A stretch of 20,859 bases of DNA from Stereocaulon alpinum. Taxonomy: Eukaryota; Ascomycota; Lecanoromycetes; Lecanorales; Stereocaulaceae. The translations under genes were made by a program, and so were the position numbers. Within the stretch, counting starts at the first letter, position 1. Each line of letters opens with the position of its first letter. This document shows positions 1 to 10,398 of this stretch, in pieces. The notes below the pieces were generated by a model, which worked only from the letters and a program-made list of their open reading frames with translations, searched no databases and was not told the origin of the DNA. Where the stretch lies: the NCBI GenBank assembly GCA_018257865.1, contig JAEUBA010000229.1, positions 1 through 20,859 on the forward strand. The letters run 5' to 3'.

Positions 1-340
1 TCTTAACTAGTAGATACGTATTAAGCGTACGTAGATATTAGATTTTTTAAATTAACGGCTAGGTAGGTATTACCTATACTCTTTACTTATTAGGCTGAGA
101 TACTATACCTAATACTAATTCTTGCTGTCTAGTCTCGATTATAGGGGAGGTATAATAGTTGTAGTAGAGTTAGGGTAGGTATTATCGTATTACCCGAAAA
201 ACTCTATATAGAGTTTTTAGTAACTACGCGACGTCTTAATATCATTCAACCTATAATATATTAGGGGAGATATCTCAGCTCTAAATAGGTATTCAGGTTC
301 GTAGCTAGTACCGCGTACAGGTGTGTCTCTATCGCTAGCT
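1..340 (-). mobile_element. Copy E: 5' end of a short non-LTR-type element, running off the left edge
   Basis: Positions 1-339 are the reverse complement of 19140-19478, aligned end to end by eye with scattered transitions. At 19139 that sequence is the 5' end of copy D, which has a target duplication, so this is the 5' part of another copy of the same subfamily in the opposite orientation. Its 5' terminus is the minus-strand AGCTAGCGA (plus 332-340), also seen at the start of copy B. Homology stops there; 341 onwards belongs to copy A. The rest of E and its target duplication lie outside the window. CpA/TpG are nearly absent apart from a short stretch near 318-328. No coding content is recognised. 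Confidence 0.7.
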
Positions 341-1230
341 AGGATTAAGTAGTAATAGCGATAAGGAGGAAAGTATATTAGTATAACTTAAAAATAGATA
401 TTAAGGAGTATTAAGACGTAGGCGTCCTAGCTAAGAAGATATAATACTAAGTAATAGCGAAGTAGATTAAGCGGTAGGAGGTATATAAGGATACTATCCC
501 TAAGTACTCTTATATATCTATATAGAATAAACTATTATTCGGAGAAAGGTATAACTACTACCTAAAGCTTAGGAAGGTAGAAAGCTTAATAGTAGTCTAA
601 CTCTAAAGTAGAAAGAATAGGTTTAACTACTTCCTTTATAAGGCGAGAGTACTAAGGGTCCGCAGTACCCGCTATAGTTATAGATAGAGGAATTAGGATA
701 TAAAGTATATTCTCCTATACTACCTAAAGCTTAGCGATACTTAAAAGGAGCTTATTAAAGAGGTAGAGACTTATAATATTAGGATTATACTAGTTAAGGT
801 TACTAGTATAAGAGCGGCTATAAGATAGCTAGTTAGGTTAGGATTCCTAATATAGTATTAACTTACTAGGGAATAGCTCTCCTAGTCTAAACTCCCTATT
901 AGAGTAGAACTAGTAATAAAAACCCTAAAGATAAAGAAGCCTAAGTATAAGTAGAAGCTAAAGGCGGCGGAGCTACCGAAGTATTATAGGGCCTATTAGG
1001 GTAATAGCGATTATCGCTACTAGTATTATAGAGCCTAGCGGTAAGGTTAGATAGGCGGAGTAAAATAATAAGTAAGCTAATAAGCGAAAGTTTTTAGCTA
1101 GAAGGGGCGATTCTAGAAAGGTTTCTTTCGCGTCTAGAGGGCCTTTAACCCCCTAGATTTCCTAATAATATAAGAGAACACCCTTATTAGTATATATAGA
1201 TACTAGAATAGGCGTATAAATCAATTAATC
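341..1230 (+). mobile_element. Copy A: 3' part of a non-LTR-type element with AATC tail
   Basis: The last 344 bp (887-1230) match 13197-13540 of copy B almost base for base, including the terminal module from about 1178 and the tail (AAATCAATTAATC, a RIP-altered AATC repeat). Reading through TAG/TAA, the frame over 887-1090 gives a basic stretch (KTLKIKKPK, then KLKAAELPK) followed by a cluster whose Tyr codons probably replaced Cys/His (YYRAY...YRY..YYRA). That could be the end of a nucleic-acid-binding retroelement protein, but it fits no zinc-knuckle spacing I know. Upstream of 887, similarity to B is visible only at protein level and only briefly. The 5' end is not seen: copy E interrupts it at 340. 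It lies in the connection region of the old Gypsy element. Confidence 0.6.
887..1230 (+). repeat. 344-bp direct repeat, first copy (partner 13197-13540)
   Basis: Near-identical to 13197-13540; the differences I see are mainly C/T or G/A transitions plus one C indel in the C-run before CTAGATTTCC. It is the shared 3' end of elements A and B. Its final ~55 bp (AACACCCTTATTAG to the AATC tail) also occurs at the end of copy D and, inverted, at 20741-20859. Confidence 0.85.
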
Positions 1231-3040
1231 AAATCTTTTAGTATCCTTTTAGTTAAATCTTTACTATTAATAGTTATTATTACTACTATATATAGTCCGG
1301 CTATATTAGGTCGTAATAATCTATCTTTATAATATATTAGAACCGTTCTAAAACTTTACTAAATATTTAATATATAGTTAGCTCTTTTACTAAGTATATC
1401 TATAGTATTATTCTTACTACCCTTAATATATTTAATCCTAAAATTAAATATTAATAACTCTTTATACTACTAAGCTAGACGTCTATTAAGCTCCTTTATT
1501 AATAAAAAGAATATTAAGTTCTTATAATTAGTTAAGACCTAAACCTAGTACTTAGTTCCTTCTAGATAAACCTTCTAAATACGAAATACGTCTATAATAG
1601 TAAGTAATTCCTTATTATATATTAGATATCTAGTTTTAGCGTTTAGTAGCTTCCTACTATAGAAGGCTATAGGGTACTAATAATAAGTAATACCTATTTT
1701 CCCTATTTTTCCCGTATTAGGGCTATTATTCGTAGATAGTTAGCTAATTACTACTCTAATTACTCCGTCGGAGGTATTAGTATAGAGGCGAATAGGTAAC
1801 TCTAGGTTAAACTAATATAATATTAGATTAGAAGCGAACTACTTTTATAAGGTTCTAAAGGATACCTCTACTTCCTTTATTTATATAAATAGTACTTTAT
1901 TACGGGTTAAGCTAGTAAGAGGTATAGTAGTTTTTAAATATCTATAGATAAACTTCTAATAGAAATTCGTAAAACTAAGAAAAGATTATACCTCCTTTTT
2001 ATTTATAAGTATAGGCTACTTAATTATACTTTTTACCTTTTCTAAGTCTATCTCTAATCCTTAGTCGGAAATAATAAACCTTAGAAACTTAACTCTCTTC
2101 TAGTAAAATTTATACTTTAATAACTTTAAGCGTAGTCCTACTTACTTAAGCTTCTTTAGTACCTTTTATACCTACTTAACGTATTCCTTATATATATCTA
2201 AGTATATAAGTATATTATTAATATATACTAAGACGAAATCGTCTAAATATTCTTTTAGGATATTATTAATAAACGTCTAAAATATTATAGGTACGTTTAT
2301 TAGTCTAAAGGGTATTATAAGGTATTTATAGAGACCTTATTTTATATAGAAAGCTATTTTCTACTTATTACCTTTCTTTATTTATATTTAGTTAAACGCT
2401 CTTAGGATATTAAACTTAGTAAACTATTTCTTACCTTAAAGCTTATCTTAAAGTTCTCCTAATAATAGTAAAGGGTAACTATTCTTTATAATTATATTAT
2501 TAAGTACCCTATAATCTATATATAGTCTTAATTCTCTACTTAGCTTAGGTACGAATAGGATAGGATATCTTATAAGTAACTAAGATTTTTAAATAAACCC
2601 CTTCTATTTATTTTCTTCGATATACTTTATAAGAGTAATAGCTTTATCTTATAATAATAGGTATATTAGCTTCTTTATAAGTTCTTTACCTAAGATTAGT
2701 TTAATCTTATAATCCTATAGTTAATATTTAGGAAGGACTTTATTAATACTCTCTTCTTAAAATAGAGTTCTAAATTCTATATATTTATTTAGGATTTTTA
2801 TAGTAGTAGTCTCGCTTATAAGTTTAACTTAACTCTATAGTACTATAATATTTCCTAACTTAAAATTATCCTTTATTTCCTCTTAAGTCTAAGCTACTAC
2901 TAAGAGGGATTTATATTCTTAGATTAGTAGAACTCTATTTAATATATTATCTATAAATATTATATTCTAAGAACCCTATCTTATTAATAGGTCGGCTTTC
3001 TTTAGCTATAGGATTCTTAGAGTAATATTATTAATCCCTC
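1231..3040 (-). pseudogene. Old Ty3/Gypsy retrotransposon, pol block: reverse transcriptase, RNase H, connection
   Basis: Read on the minus strand through many TAG/TAA codons. Order: linker from 3040 (KVLPKYQL...DYKIKLILGKE), RT from about 2600 (YPILFVPKLSRELRLYIDYR), then EYLDDFVLVYINNILIY near 2260-2205, then RNase H from about 2040 to 1500 (YNKELLTIIDVFR, YLEGTKYQVQVLTNYKNL) and a connection segment to 1231. This is the usual Metaviridae order. The catalytic YxDD box reads Y-I-N-N (Asn codons at 2214-2219), so the enzyme is dead even apart from the stops. Both changes are CpA to TpA on the plus strand. The upstream part continues at 10399 beyond the inner element. Integrase and 3' LTR are not found; they would lie to the left, beyond copy A. 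Identification as Gypsy is firm; the exact family is not. Confidence 0.88.
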
Positions 3041-3045
3041 CTAAT
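3041..3045. repeat. Target-site duplication CTAAT, left copy
   Basis: CTAAT directly precedes the LTR start TGTTAG at 3046 and is repeated directly after the other LTR end (10394-10398). Five base pairs is the usual duplication made by Gypsy integrases. Confidence 0.88.
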
Positions 3046-3218
3046 TGTTAGGTGCAATAAAGCAAGTGTGTAAAGTAGATGAATTGTTACTACTTCTAAG
3101 TACCCGAAGGGCGATATCTATGGTTGCTAAGCAAGAAGGCTTAGCAGTACCTACTGCTAGTAAGAAGGGTAATTGCTAAAGTAAGTAGGCTTCTATAACC
3201 ATATAGTAACTCCTAATA
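3046..3218 (-). repeat. 3' LTR of the inner Gypsy element
   Basis: 173 bp, starting TGTTAGGTGCAATAAAG and ending CTCCTAATA on the plus strand (the last CA is changed to TA). About twenty differences from the LTR at 10221-10393, all transitions. Its outer (left) half keeps CpA/TpG; its inner half is mostly converted. Confidence 0.93.
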
Positions 3219-3235
3219 ATATACCCCCTTTAAAA
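3219..3235 (-). other. Polypurine tract of the inner Gypsy element
   Basis: On the minus strand TTAAAGGGGGTATAT runs directly into the 3' LTR. A purine run next to the 3' LTR is the expected primer for plus-strand DNA synthesis and fixes the orientation of the element. Confidence 0.75.
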
Positions 3236-3539
3236 AAGAAAGCTAACGTCCTCGTTAGGAGCGCTAAAAATAAGCAAAAGCGCTAGAATATAGTACTACT
3301 AAGTATATTCTATAGACGCGTACTAGCAAAGATAAAGATATAAGTGCTAGTAAGGACTAAGTAAGAAGGCTTTAGTAACTATATAGTAAAGCCTAAGTAC
3401 CTTAGGTACTCCTATCCTTACGGGGCCTACCTCAGCGTTGAGGCGGAGCAGGCGGAGCAGGCAGAGTCTTAGCAGGTATAGCGTTAGCAGTCTTTCGCAG
3501 CCTACCTAGGCGGCGGCGAGTAGGTTAAGGTACTAGCGG

Positions 3540-6500
3540 CTTAGGATTAGCTCTGCCTATATATCGTTTATATTCCTTAATTAGGTCCGGCGCTTATATG
3601 TTTTTAACGTTAACCTATACGTCCTACTCTAGCCTATATCCTTTCTATTTTATAAGATACTCTATATAAATACCCTTTCCTCCTCTTCTGCGACGGGTAA
3701 TACGTTTATTAAGAAGTTATTCTATTTCCTACCTTTCTCTAGCGGGGTCTATCGTAACTGCGGGTAGATAATTTAGATATAGGCGATTATATAGGTTATT
3801 ACTAGGATTAGGATATAGCTCAAGCTGAGCTACTAAAAAGACGGGGTATAGCTTCTAATACTTAGGTATATTAAGACGGTAGGTAAGCTTGCTAACTCTA
3901 TTAAGTACCTTAAAAGGTCTGATATACTGCTGACTATATTTTCTTCCGGTTAGAAGGTTCGAAGGGATGTTATATCCCTTATAGAGTTATAGCAGAGTAA
4001 AGTCTCCTTCTTAAAAGAATTAGGGTTAGTACTTGTGATTATAATAGAACTTAGTAGATATCTGAGCGAAAGCTATAGTATTAGATACTTCCAGCTAAGC
4101 GGTAGTAGTAGAGGGTAAGGAATCCTTTTCGTACTTCGTAAGGTCTAAAGCTGCGTTAGGGGTAAAGCTATAGACTACCTTATTAGGAGTATAGCCTATA
4201 GGAACAGATACCGTATTATTATATACTAACTAGATTGCGGGAATTATAACAGGCTATTATTAGGGGTGCTTTAGCATAGATATCTAAAACCGTAGTATAA
4301 TCTTAATTATCTAGTTCGTACACTCTGAAGAGCTATCCGTCTACGGATAGTAAGCTATAGAGTATAAGAGTTTAACTCTAAGCCTATCGAACAGAGCAGA
4401 CTAAAGTTTACTAAGGAATTTTCAGTTATAATCTAAAATAATAACCTTTAGAAGGCCTTAGTTAACTTTTCGAAGTTATTATAGCAGACGATTAGCCTAG
4501 TCTGCGGCGGTGAAGGTATACTTGCTAGGAATTAGTAACACCCGTCTAGAGAACTTATAAGTTATTAATATAAGGCTATCGTAGCCTTTAGCAGACTTTG
4601 GTAATACTAGTATAAAGTTAATAGCTAAGGTATAGAACGGTATCGGAGGCGATAAGATAGGCTGTAAACAGCTATATTCTATATAACGACGAGTTTAGTA
4701 CAGCTGATATTTAGCGCAGTGTCGAAGATATTCCCTTAGGTACTGTAATAGTGAACGGATAAACTATTATTAAGAAATAACTTCAAATATCTTTGCGAAG
4801 CTAATATAGGATTCGGAGTAGGCGATGTTAAAGAATATTTTAAGATACGCCCTATCTACCGGAAGATATAGTCTTATACTGTTAAAGGTATAATCGCCTA
4901 TAGAACCGTCGTTTCGCCAGATAAGGCCTTCTATATTATAGAAGAAGGGAAGTATAGCAGTATTCTTAGGGTCTATCTTATTAGCGTTTAGTATATAGAT
5001 AACCTTTTATTAGGAAGGGTCCTTCGCGTAGCCGTCTAATAGTTACCTTTTCAGGTCGGGGTATAGTTTAATAAGAGTAGTAGTAGTATAGGCGAAGCCG
5101 TAGAGGGTATCTAGTTCTCCTTCGTATCTAGACGTATTAGTATAAGTAGAACTAGAACTACTTAAACGGGATAAGGCGTTAGGTATAATATACTACTTTC
5201 CTAGCTTATAGCGGAAGTATAAGTTACGGAAACGCTAAATATAGTCGGATACCTAAATAAGGCGGAGATTCAGCTTCGCTGTTAACGATATAGTAAGGGT
5301 AGTTTACTTCGTAATACCTAAAGCTGCGCTATAGTCTGTATATACGATCGTACTAGGGGCGGACTCTACTATATACTATACCTTACTAAGGACCTAAATA
5401 ATTCCTACTAGCTTTAGTTTAGTAGGCTAGTACCTTATCTCTATATCCTTTAGTAGACGGCTAAGGAATAAGACTAGCTTAACTTATATCTGCTTAGGGT
5501 ATTCGCTATCTTTAATATAACCGCTAATATAATATACTATTATACTGAAGCCGAAGACTTTGCTAGCGTCTAGATCGATGTACAGGGTACTAGTATAGTT
5601 AAAATAGGATAGGAATAAAGGCTTTAATAAGGCCTTCTATAGGGCAGAAAAGGCTGTATACTCCGTAGGAGAAGGGTTATTAAGCTGCGTCTTATTAGCG
5701 AAATTTTTTTATTCGTTTCCTACGCGGGGAGCAGTAGCGAGGAGTAGTATTTTACAGTCTTATAGAGGCTTTGTAATAGCAGTATAGTTTAGAACGTAAT
5801 TTTATAGCTACCCTATTATACTAAGGTAAGTCTCTAGCTGCGATAACGTCTGGGGAAAGTTAAGTTAGGAAATAGCTTCTAGCTTATTATTAGTAGTAGT
5901 AAGACTAAAGCTATTAACCTTCTATCCTAGCAGGTAGATAGAAGGGTAGCCTAGGAAGGCTTTTATAGGGTTAATTAAAATACTATTAGACTAGAAGAGG
6001 TTAAAGACTTTTAACAGATATAAATAATACTCCTTAAGGGAGTAGGAGAAGATAACTACGTCGTCTATATAGGCCCTAGTAAAGGCTTAAAAGGGGCGGA
6101 GAACTCTGTTAATTTATCTCTATATATATACGGGCGAATTTTTGAAACCTATTATAGTAACGTTAAACGTCTCTTAGCCTCTATAGCTAATAATAGTTAG
6201 CTTATATCTATCTTCTAGGTATACTCTCTATTAATAGAAAAAGCTCGTATAATTAATTACGCTAAGGTAACCGCAGTCCTTAACAGTAGTAATAAGGTCG
6301 GATTGGAGTAGTAGCGGGTATACGTTAGGGAGCGTTATAATATTAAGGCCTCTAATATTAATAACTAGACGCCCTTTTCTACTTCTGTTAGGGAGCGTCT
6401 TCTAGATAATAAAGACTAAGAAGCTGAAGGGGGTAGACTCTAAAGTCTAGTTAAGATATTTCTAGCTATATAATTTATCGAATACTTTATTAATAACCCT

Positions 6501-7650
6501 TTTAGCGTTATTACTTAAGGGGTAGATATAAGGGGTCTTAGGAACCCTTTATTCCTAGTTAGCTCTTAGGGGGATATATATCTAATCCTCCTATAGGATC
6601 TTAGTAAATTTACCTTCCTCTTAGAGGGAGGGAAATCTATTAATAACCGTTCGTAAGGATCCTATATTTCCGAAGATTATAACTCCGTTTAGTATAACTA
6701 CGTCGTTCGGGGTAGCAGAAACTGAGATATCTTTAGGCTTCGGTAGGACTGTAGTTTCAGTTACGGGGAAGGCGGAGTATAAGGTAGCTAGTATAGCTAC
6801 CGCAGAAGGCTTTAAGACTTTAAGTATACGCTTAAACCAGCTACTATAATATTTAGAGCTGGGAATACGAGTTACTAGACTAACAGCGTCGATTTGGTCT
6901 TCCTATAAGATAAGGTAGCAGTTATCGAAGTCGGTGTTATAGACGGTGCCTAGACGTTAGTTCCTCAAAACTATAATAATAATATTAGAGTCGTTTTTTA
7001 CCAGCACTATAGGTAAGGAGGAGTCTACTAAGTAAGTATAGAGTAATAATATACTATTTAATAGTTCGAATAAGAAGTTATGATCTAGGAGCGTAGTATA
7101 GTAGACTGTAATATAAGCCTAAGACTACGGAGGAACGACCGTAGTCTATTTCGTATATATAGGCAGGCGAACAGTTTTTCTAATACTTTTGACTTTAATT
7201 AGGATATTAACTTTATAGCTACCTATAGAAGCGATAGACCTAGTAATAATAATATTAATAGCCTCTAGTACTATAATATCTATACTAATAAGAATATTAG
7301 CCTTAAGATAGTCTATAATATAGATCTCTTAGGGCGAGGTTATTATAAGTACCTTAGCACCTGCTGAGTTAGTACCTTAAAAGTATAGAGGAATAATAGT
7401 ATATTCTGCTATCTAGTATAGGTTTAACCTAAGACCGCGTACTATAATTAGAGTAGATATAGTCCGTATCTTATAGTCTGGTAGTAGGGACTTAAGGAAA
7501 GCTCTATCTATAAGGGTAATAGAACAGCCTAAGTCTATATAACCCTTCTTTAGTTTAGTTTGTTTAGGAGTAAGCTGGAGGTTAATTATAGCGTAATAGT
7601 ACTAGCGAAAAGTATAGCTAGTACTAACTTCCTTTACTAAGCTAGACATC
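3540..7650 (-). pseudogene. Inner Gypsy pol remnant: protease, RT, RNase H, integrase, chromodomain-like tail
   Basis: Domains on the minus strand, read through stops. Protease near 7540: GYIDLGCSITLIDRAFL (Asp codon 7533-7535 kept; usual D-S/T-G now D-L-G). RT 6450-5700: KGRLVINIRGLN, then YIDDVVIFS with both catalytic Asp intact (6054-6071), then FLGYPS and LLGQ. RNase H 5600-5150: LYIDLDASKVFGF, YTDYSAALG, ALSRL. Integrase about 4850-3900: damaged HHCC zinc site ending HCAKYQLYQTRRY, then the D,D35E core. The first Asp is now Asn (4617-4619), the second Asp is at 4431-4433 and the Glu at 4323-4325; spacing is 62 and 36 codons, as expected. The IRPFKV module is at about 3910-3925. The tail at 3570-3680 (YIEYLIKQKGY...NVKNIQAPDLIKEY) resembles a chromodomain, with two expected Trp codons now TAG. 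Confident as a degraded chromovirus-like pol. Confidence 0.9.
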
Positions 7651-7779
7651 AATTTGGTGATAGGAAGACTAACTGAAGTAGTAGTAGTAGTAGGGTAGGC
7701 GCTACTAAGCCTAGGGTTATTCTTTTTAGACCCTAGGCCGGTAGTAGAAGGCTGCGGCGAGATACCTACCGTAGGCTTT

Positions 7780-9480
7780 AGTAGGAAGCCTAGATAAGAA
7801 GATTTAGTAGCCTTACGGCCTCTACCAGAATTACTAAGATATTAGTGAAGTTAATTTTTCGACTTAAAGGTCTTTATACACCCTTTATACTATGCTACTT
7901 AGGAAGGGCTGCTAAGAGTAGTAGCGCTAAAGTAGTCTTCCGTCTCTTCGCCGCAGGGCTCTTTATAGTCTAAGTCTTTATTAGTATAGTAATTACCTTC
8001 TCTAGAGTCTCTAATATTATTATTATACTTCTCTTCTTCTTCTTCTTCTTTATCGACGGCGTAGGCTTTTCCAGTGCGACGATTACGGTAGTTATTACGT
8101 CTAGTATTACGCCTAGTATTCCTGTTAGCTAACGTATTAGATGACTGGATCTTAGAATCTAACGCGTTTCCGCTTATAATTTATAGAGGCTGCTGGTAGG
8201 TAGGCAGGTTTCCTTTTAAAGGAAATAGCTGGCTTTAAAGCTGATACTATAGTTACCTATTAGTATTATTCGAAGAGTAGTTATTTCTATAGCCGTAATT
8301 ATTCGAATTTCGCTAATTATTACGCTGGAAGGAAGGTTAAGGCTTAGAAAATCCTCCTTAATAGTTTATTATATACTAACTAGACTGACTACTTCTATTA
8401 GCGGCGGCTTTACTAAAAATACGGCGGTTTAGCTTATCCTGCTCTATAGTGAGGTTATACTAAATAGTATGTTTAGCGTCCAACTGCTCTAAGAATAAAT
8501 AGATAGACGTCGATAAAGTAGGCTGCGGAATTTGACTTCGAAATATAGGATATAAGTTATTCTATACTATAATCAGCTGGGCGTTCCCTAGCTCTGTAGT
8601 ACGAGCGTGCCTAAAAATCGACTATATATATTTACGCGGGCTAATAGTATTATTAAGAGTATCTTCTATAACAAATCTTTTAGAATATATAGCTTTAACT
8701 GCGTTACCTATATCTTCCTTAAAACGCCTAGTTAAGAGCTTAATCTATTATTCGAGATTTACCGCCTCTAGTATATTACGTTTAAAATCTGAAAGTTCCG
8801 CTGTATACTAGGTAATAGTAGTGCCTTTAAGATAGCTTATAATTATGGCTAGCACTTGCTATTCTAAATATTAGCGTTTTATTTCCTTTAAACGGTCTAC
8901 GAAGGCGAAGACGTCTTAAAAAATAATATATTTCTCGCCTATAATAGGGCCTTCTCCTTCGGTATTAGGATTAAAAAATCTAATATTATCCGTACGGAGG
9001 GAGTAACGGCCTGGTAGAATATCTTAAAGTAGGATAGGGCTAGGAGGGCTGGATCTTAGCGGAGTACTAGTAGGTACTTAAGGCCTAGAAAGAGTAGTAC
9101 TTATTATAGCTTATATTACTTTATATTACTTCTTAGAGAAACTAGAGTCCTAGTAGTTATTATCTTATTAATTTTAGGCAGTAGCGCTGCTTAAGGAGTT
9201 ACTGCTAGCTATTAACCTTAAGATTTCTTCAGTAGTAGCTGAGCCTTCTCGCGAATTAGAGGGCGGCGTAATTATAAAAGGACGTATACATTACTTAAAA
9301 GATCTAACGTCTATACGAAAGGATAACCTATTAACGGCCTAATTATCTAGCTACGCTATAGTAGGAGTATCTAAAGAAACCGAACTCTTACGGGACGCTG
9401 CTACAGAACTGGTACGAGTTATTCTAGTAGTAGGAACTTATAGCGTTACGTTTTTAGGAATAGGATAATAGGATATAATA
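7780..9480 (-). pseudogene. Inner Gypsy gag remnant
   Basis: On the minus strand an S/T/R-rich leader (TRITRTSSVAASRKSSVSLD, about 9440-9380) is followed by a capsid-like helical region around 8990-8450 (FFNPNTEGEGPIIG, FAFVDRLKEIKRQ, LTRRFKEDIGNAVKAIYSKR, SIFRHARTTELGNAQ). This is the pattern of fungal Retrotrans_gag proteins. Next come a basic Asn/Arg-rich stretch, a Glu run encoded by the TTC repeat at 8033-8052, and a zinc-finger remnant at about 7840-7895 (YKGCIKTFKSKNQLHQY; one Cys and one His look changed to Tyr). Protease follows at 7535, so gag and pol may have been one polyprotein. The start codon cannot be fixed because ATG is destroyed by RIP. Many TAG/TAA interrupt the frame. Confidence 0.8.
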
Positions 9481-10202
9481 TATACTATAATAGTATAAAG
9501 GTACTTAGGGATTAAGCTAACGTGCTGATAACTAGTCTATATAAACGAGTCTAGCTGGAACGCTGCGAGTATAGTACTTTAGCTAAGCTCTAAGACCGGG
9601 AATAAGGATAGTAATAATATTAATGGTTTTTATTACTAGTAGGAAGTAAAAACGAATAACTTATTACAGCTAATAAGGTGAAAGGAGTAAGGTCCTAATA
9701 AAAGGTAGGAGGTCCCTTCCTTATGAGGGAATTTCTCCGGTTAGAGGTACCTGCTAAGCGAAGCTTTTCGCTTAGCTAACTAGTATAAGTAAAAAGGCGT
9801 AGCCTCAGCCGTATACCTTACCTTAGTTAATTAGATTATAGTATAGCTCCTACTTTTGGTTTCCTTATCTCTATAGTCTGGTCGAGTCCTGCTAGTAAGG
9901 CTCTGCGGATACGGGGTCGTAGGTCGTTAATATTCGATAATAGCACTTTATAGTAAGTAAAGACGTCGGCGTGCCTACTAAAGGCTTTAATATAGATAAT
10001 AACGAATCTAATATAAGAGTAATAGGGCGTCTGGGAGCACCGACGTAAGACGAATAGTAGTTACGGATGATATAGTAAAGGACGGGGATAGTGCTGCAAT
10101 ATAGCTAGTGCTAGCGGGGTGGTATACTAAAGTAATAGCCGCAAAGCTGGTAGATTAGTCCAATTATATCTGTAAGGAATAGTGTAGTATTAATTAGATA
10201 TA
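9481..10202 (-). other. 5' leader of the inner Gypsy element
   Basis: About 720 bp between the primer binding site and the recognisable gag. An inverted pair at 9755-9776 (GCTAAGCGAA...TTCGCTTAGC, nearly touching) would form a strong hairpin in the transcript. No domain is recognised. The true gag start may lie in the lower part of this stretch. Confidence 0.5.
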
Positions 10203-10218
10203 TAACCCGTTGCTACTA
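10203..10218 (-). other. Primer binding site of the inner Gypsy element
   Basis: Two bases after the 5' LTR the minus strand reads TAGTAGCAACGGGTTA. Undoing one RIP change gives TGGTAGCAACGGG, complementary to a tRNA 3' end ...GCTACCA. The first seven bases equal the start of the initiator-Met-type site used by several yeast and fungal elements; I cannot name the tRNA with certainty. Confidence 0.65.
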
Positions 10219-10220
10219 GA

Positions 10221-10393
10221 TGTTAGGTATAATAAAGTAAGTGTATAAAGTAGATAAATTATTGCTACTTCTAAGTGCCCGAAGGGCGATATCTATAGTT
10301 GCTAAGTAAGAAGGCTTAGTAGTACCTACTGCTAGCAAGAAGGGCAATTGCCAAAGCAAGTAGGCTTCTACAACCACGTAGCAACTCCTAACA
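10221..10393 (-). repeat. 5' LTR of the inner Gypsy element
   Basis: 173 bp, starting TGTTAGGTATAATAAAG and ending ACTCCTAACA on the plus strand. Here the outer (right) half keeps CpA while the inner half is converted, the mirror image of the other LTR. Confidence 0.93.
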
Positions 10394-10398
10394 CTAAT
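10394..10398. repeat. Target-site duplication CTAAT, right copy
   Basis: Directly follows the LTR end CTAACA and matches 3041-3045. The interrupted Gypsy reading frame continues from here. Confidence 0.88.

Larger units (their letters stand above)
3046..10393 (-). mobile_element. Inner full-length Ty3/Gypsy LTR retrotransposon (7348 bp)
   Basis: Bounded by two 173-bp direct LTRs with ends TGTTAG/CTAACA and a 5-bp target duplication CTAAT. It is oriented on the minus strand: the polypurine tract abuts the left LTR and a primer binding site abuts the right one. Domain order on the minus strand is Gag, zinc finger, protease, RT, RNase H, integrase, chromodomain-like tail; RT before integrase makes it Gypsy, not Copia. 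It sits between the protease and RT parts of an older Gypsy and is therefore younger. It keeps clearly more CpA/TpG than its host but is still riddled with TAG/TAA, so it has been hit by RIP and cannot be autonomous. Confidence 0.92.

Noticed and set aside
8033..8060. TTC microsatellite as an independent repeat
   Set aside because: In the minus-strand frame it encodes a Glu run within gag, so it is part of the element.
3046..10393. Inner element as a Copia-type retrotransposon
   Set aside because: On the minus strand RT and RNase H precede integrase, the Gypsy order.
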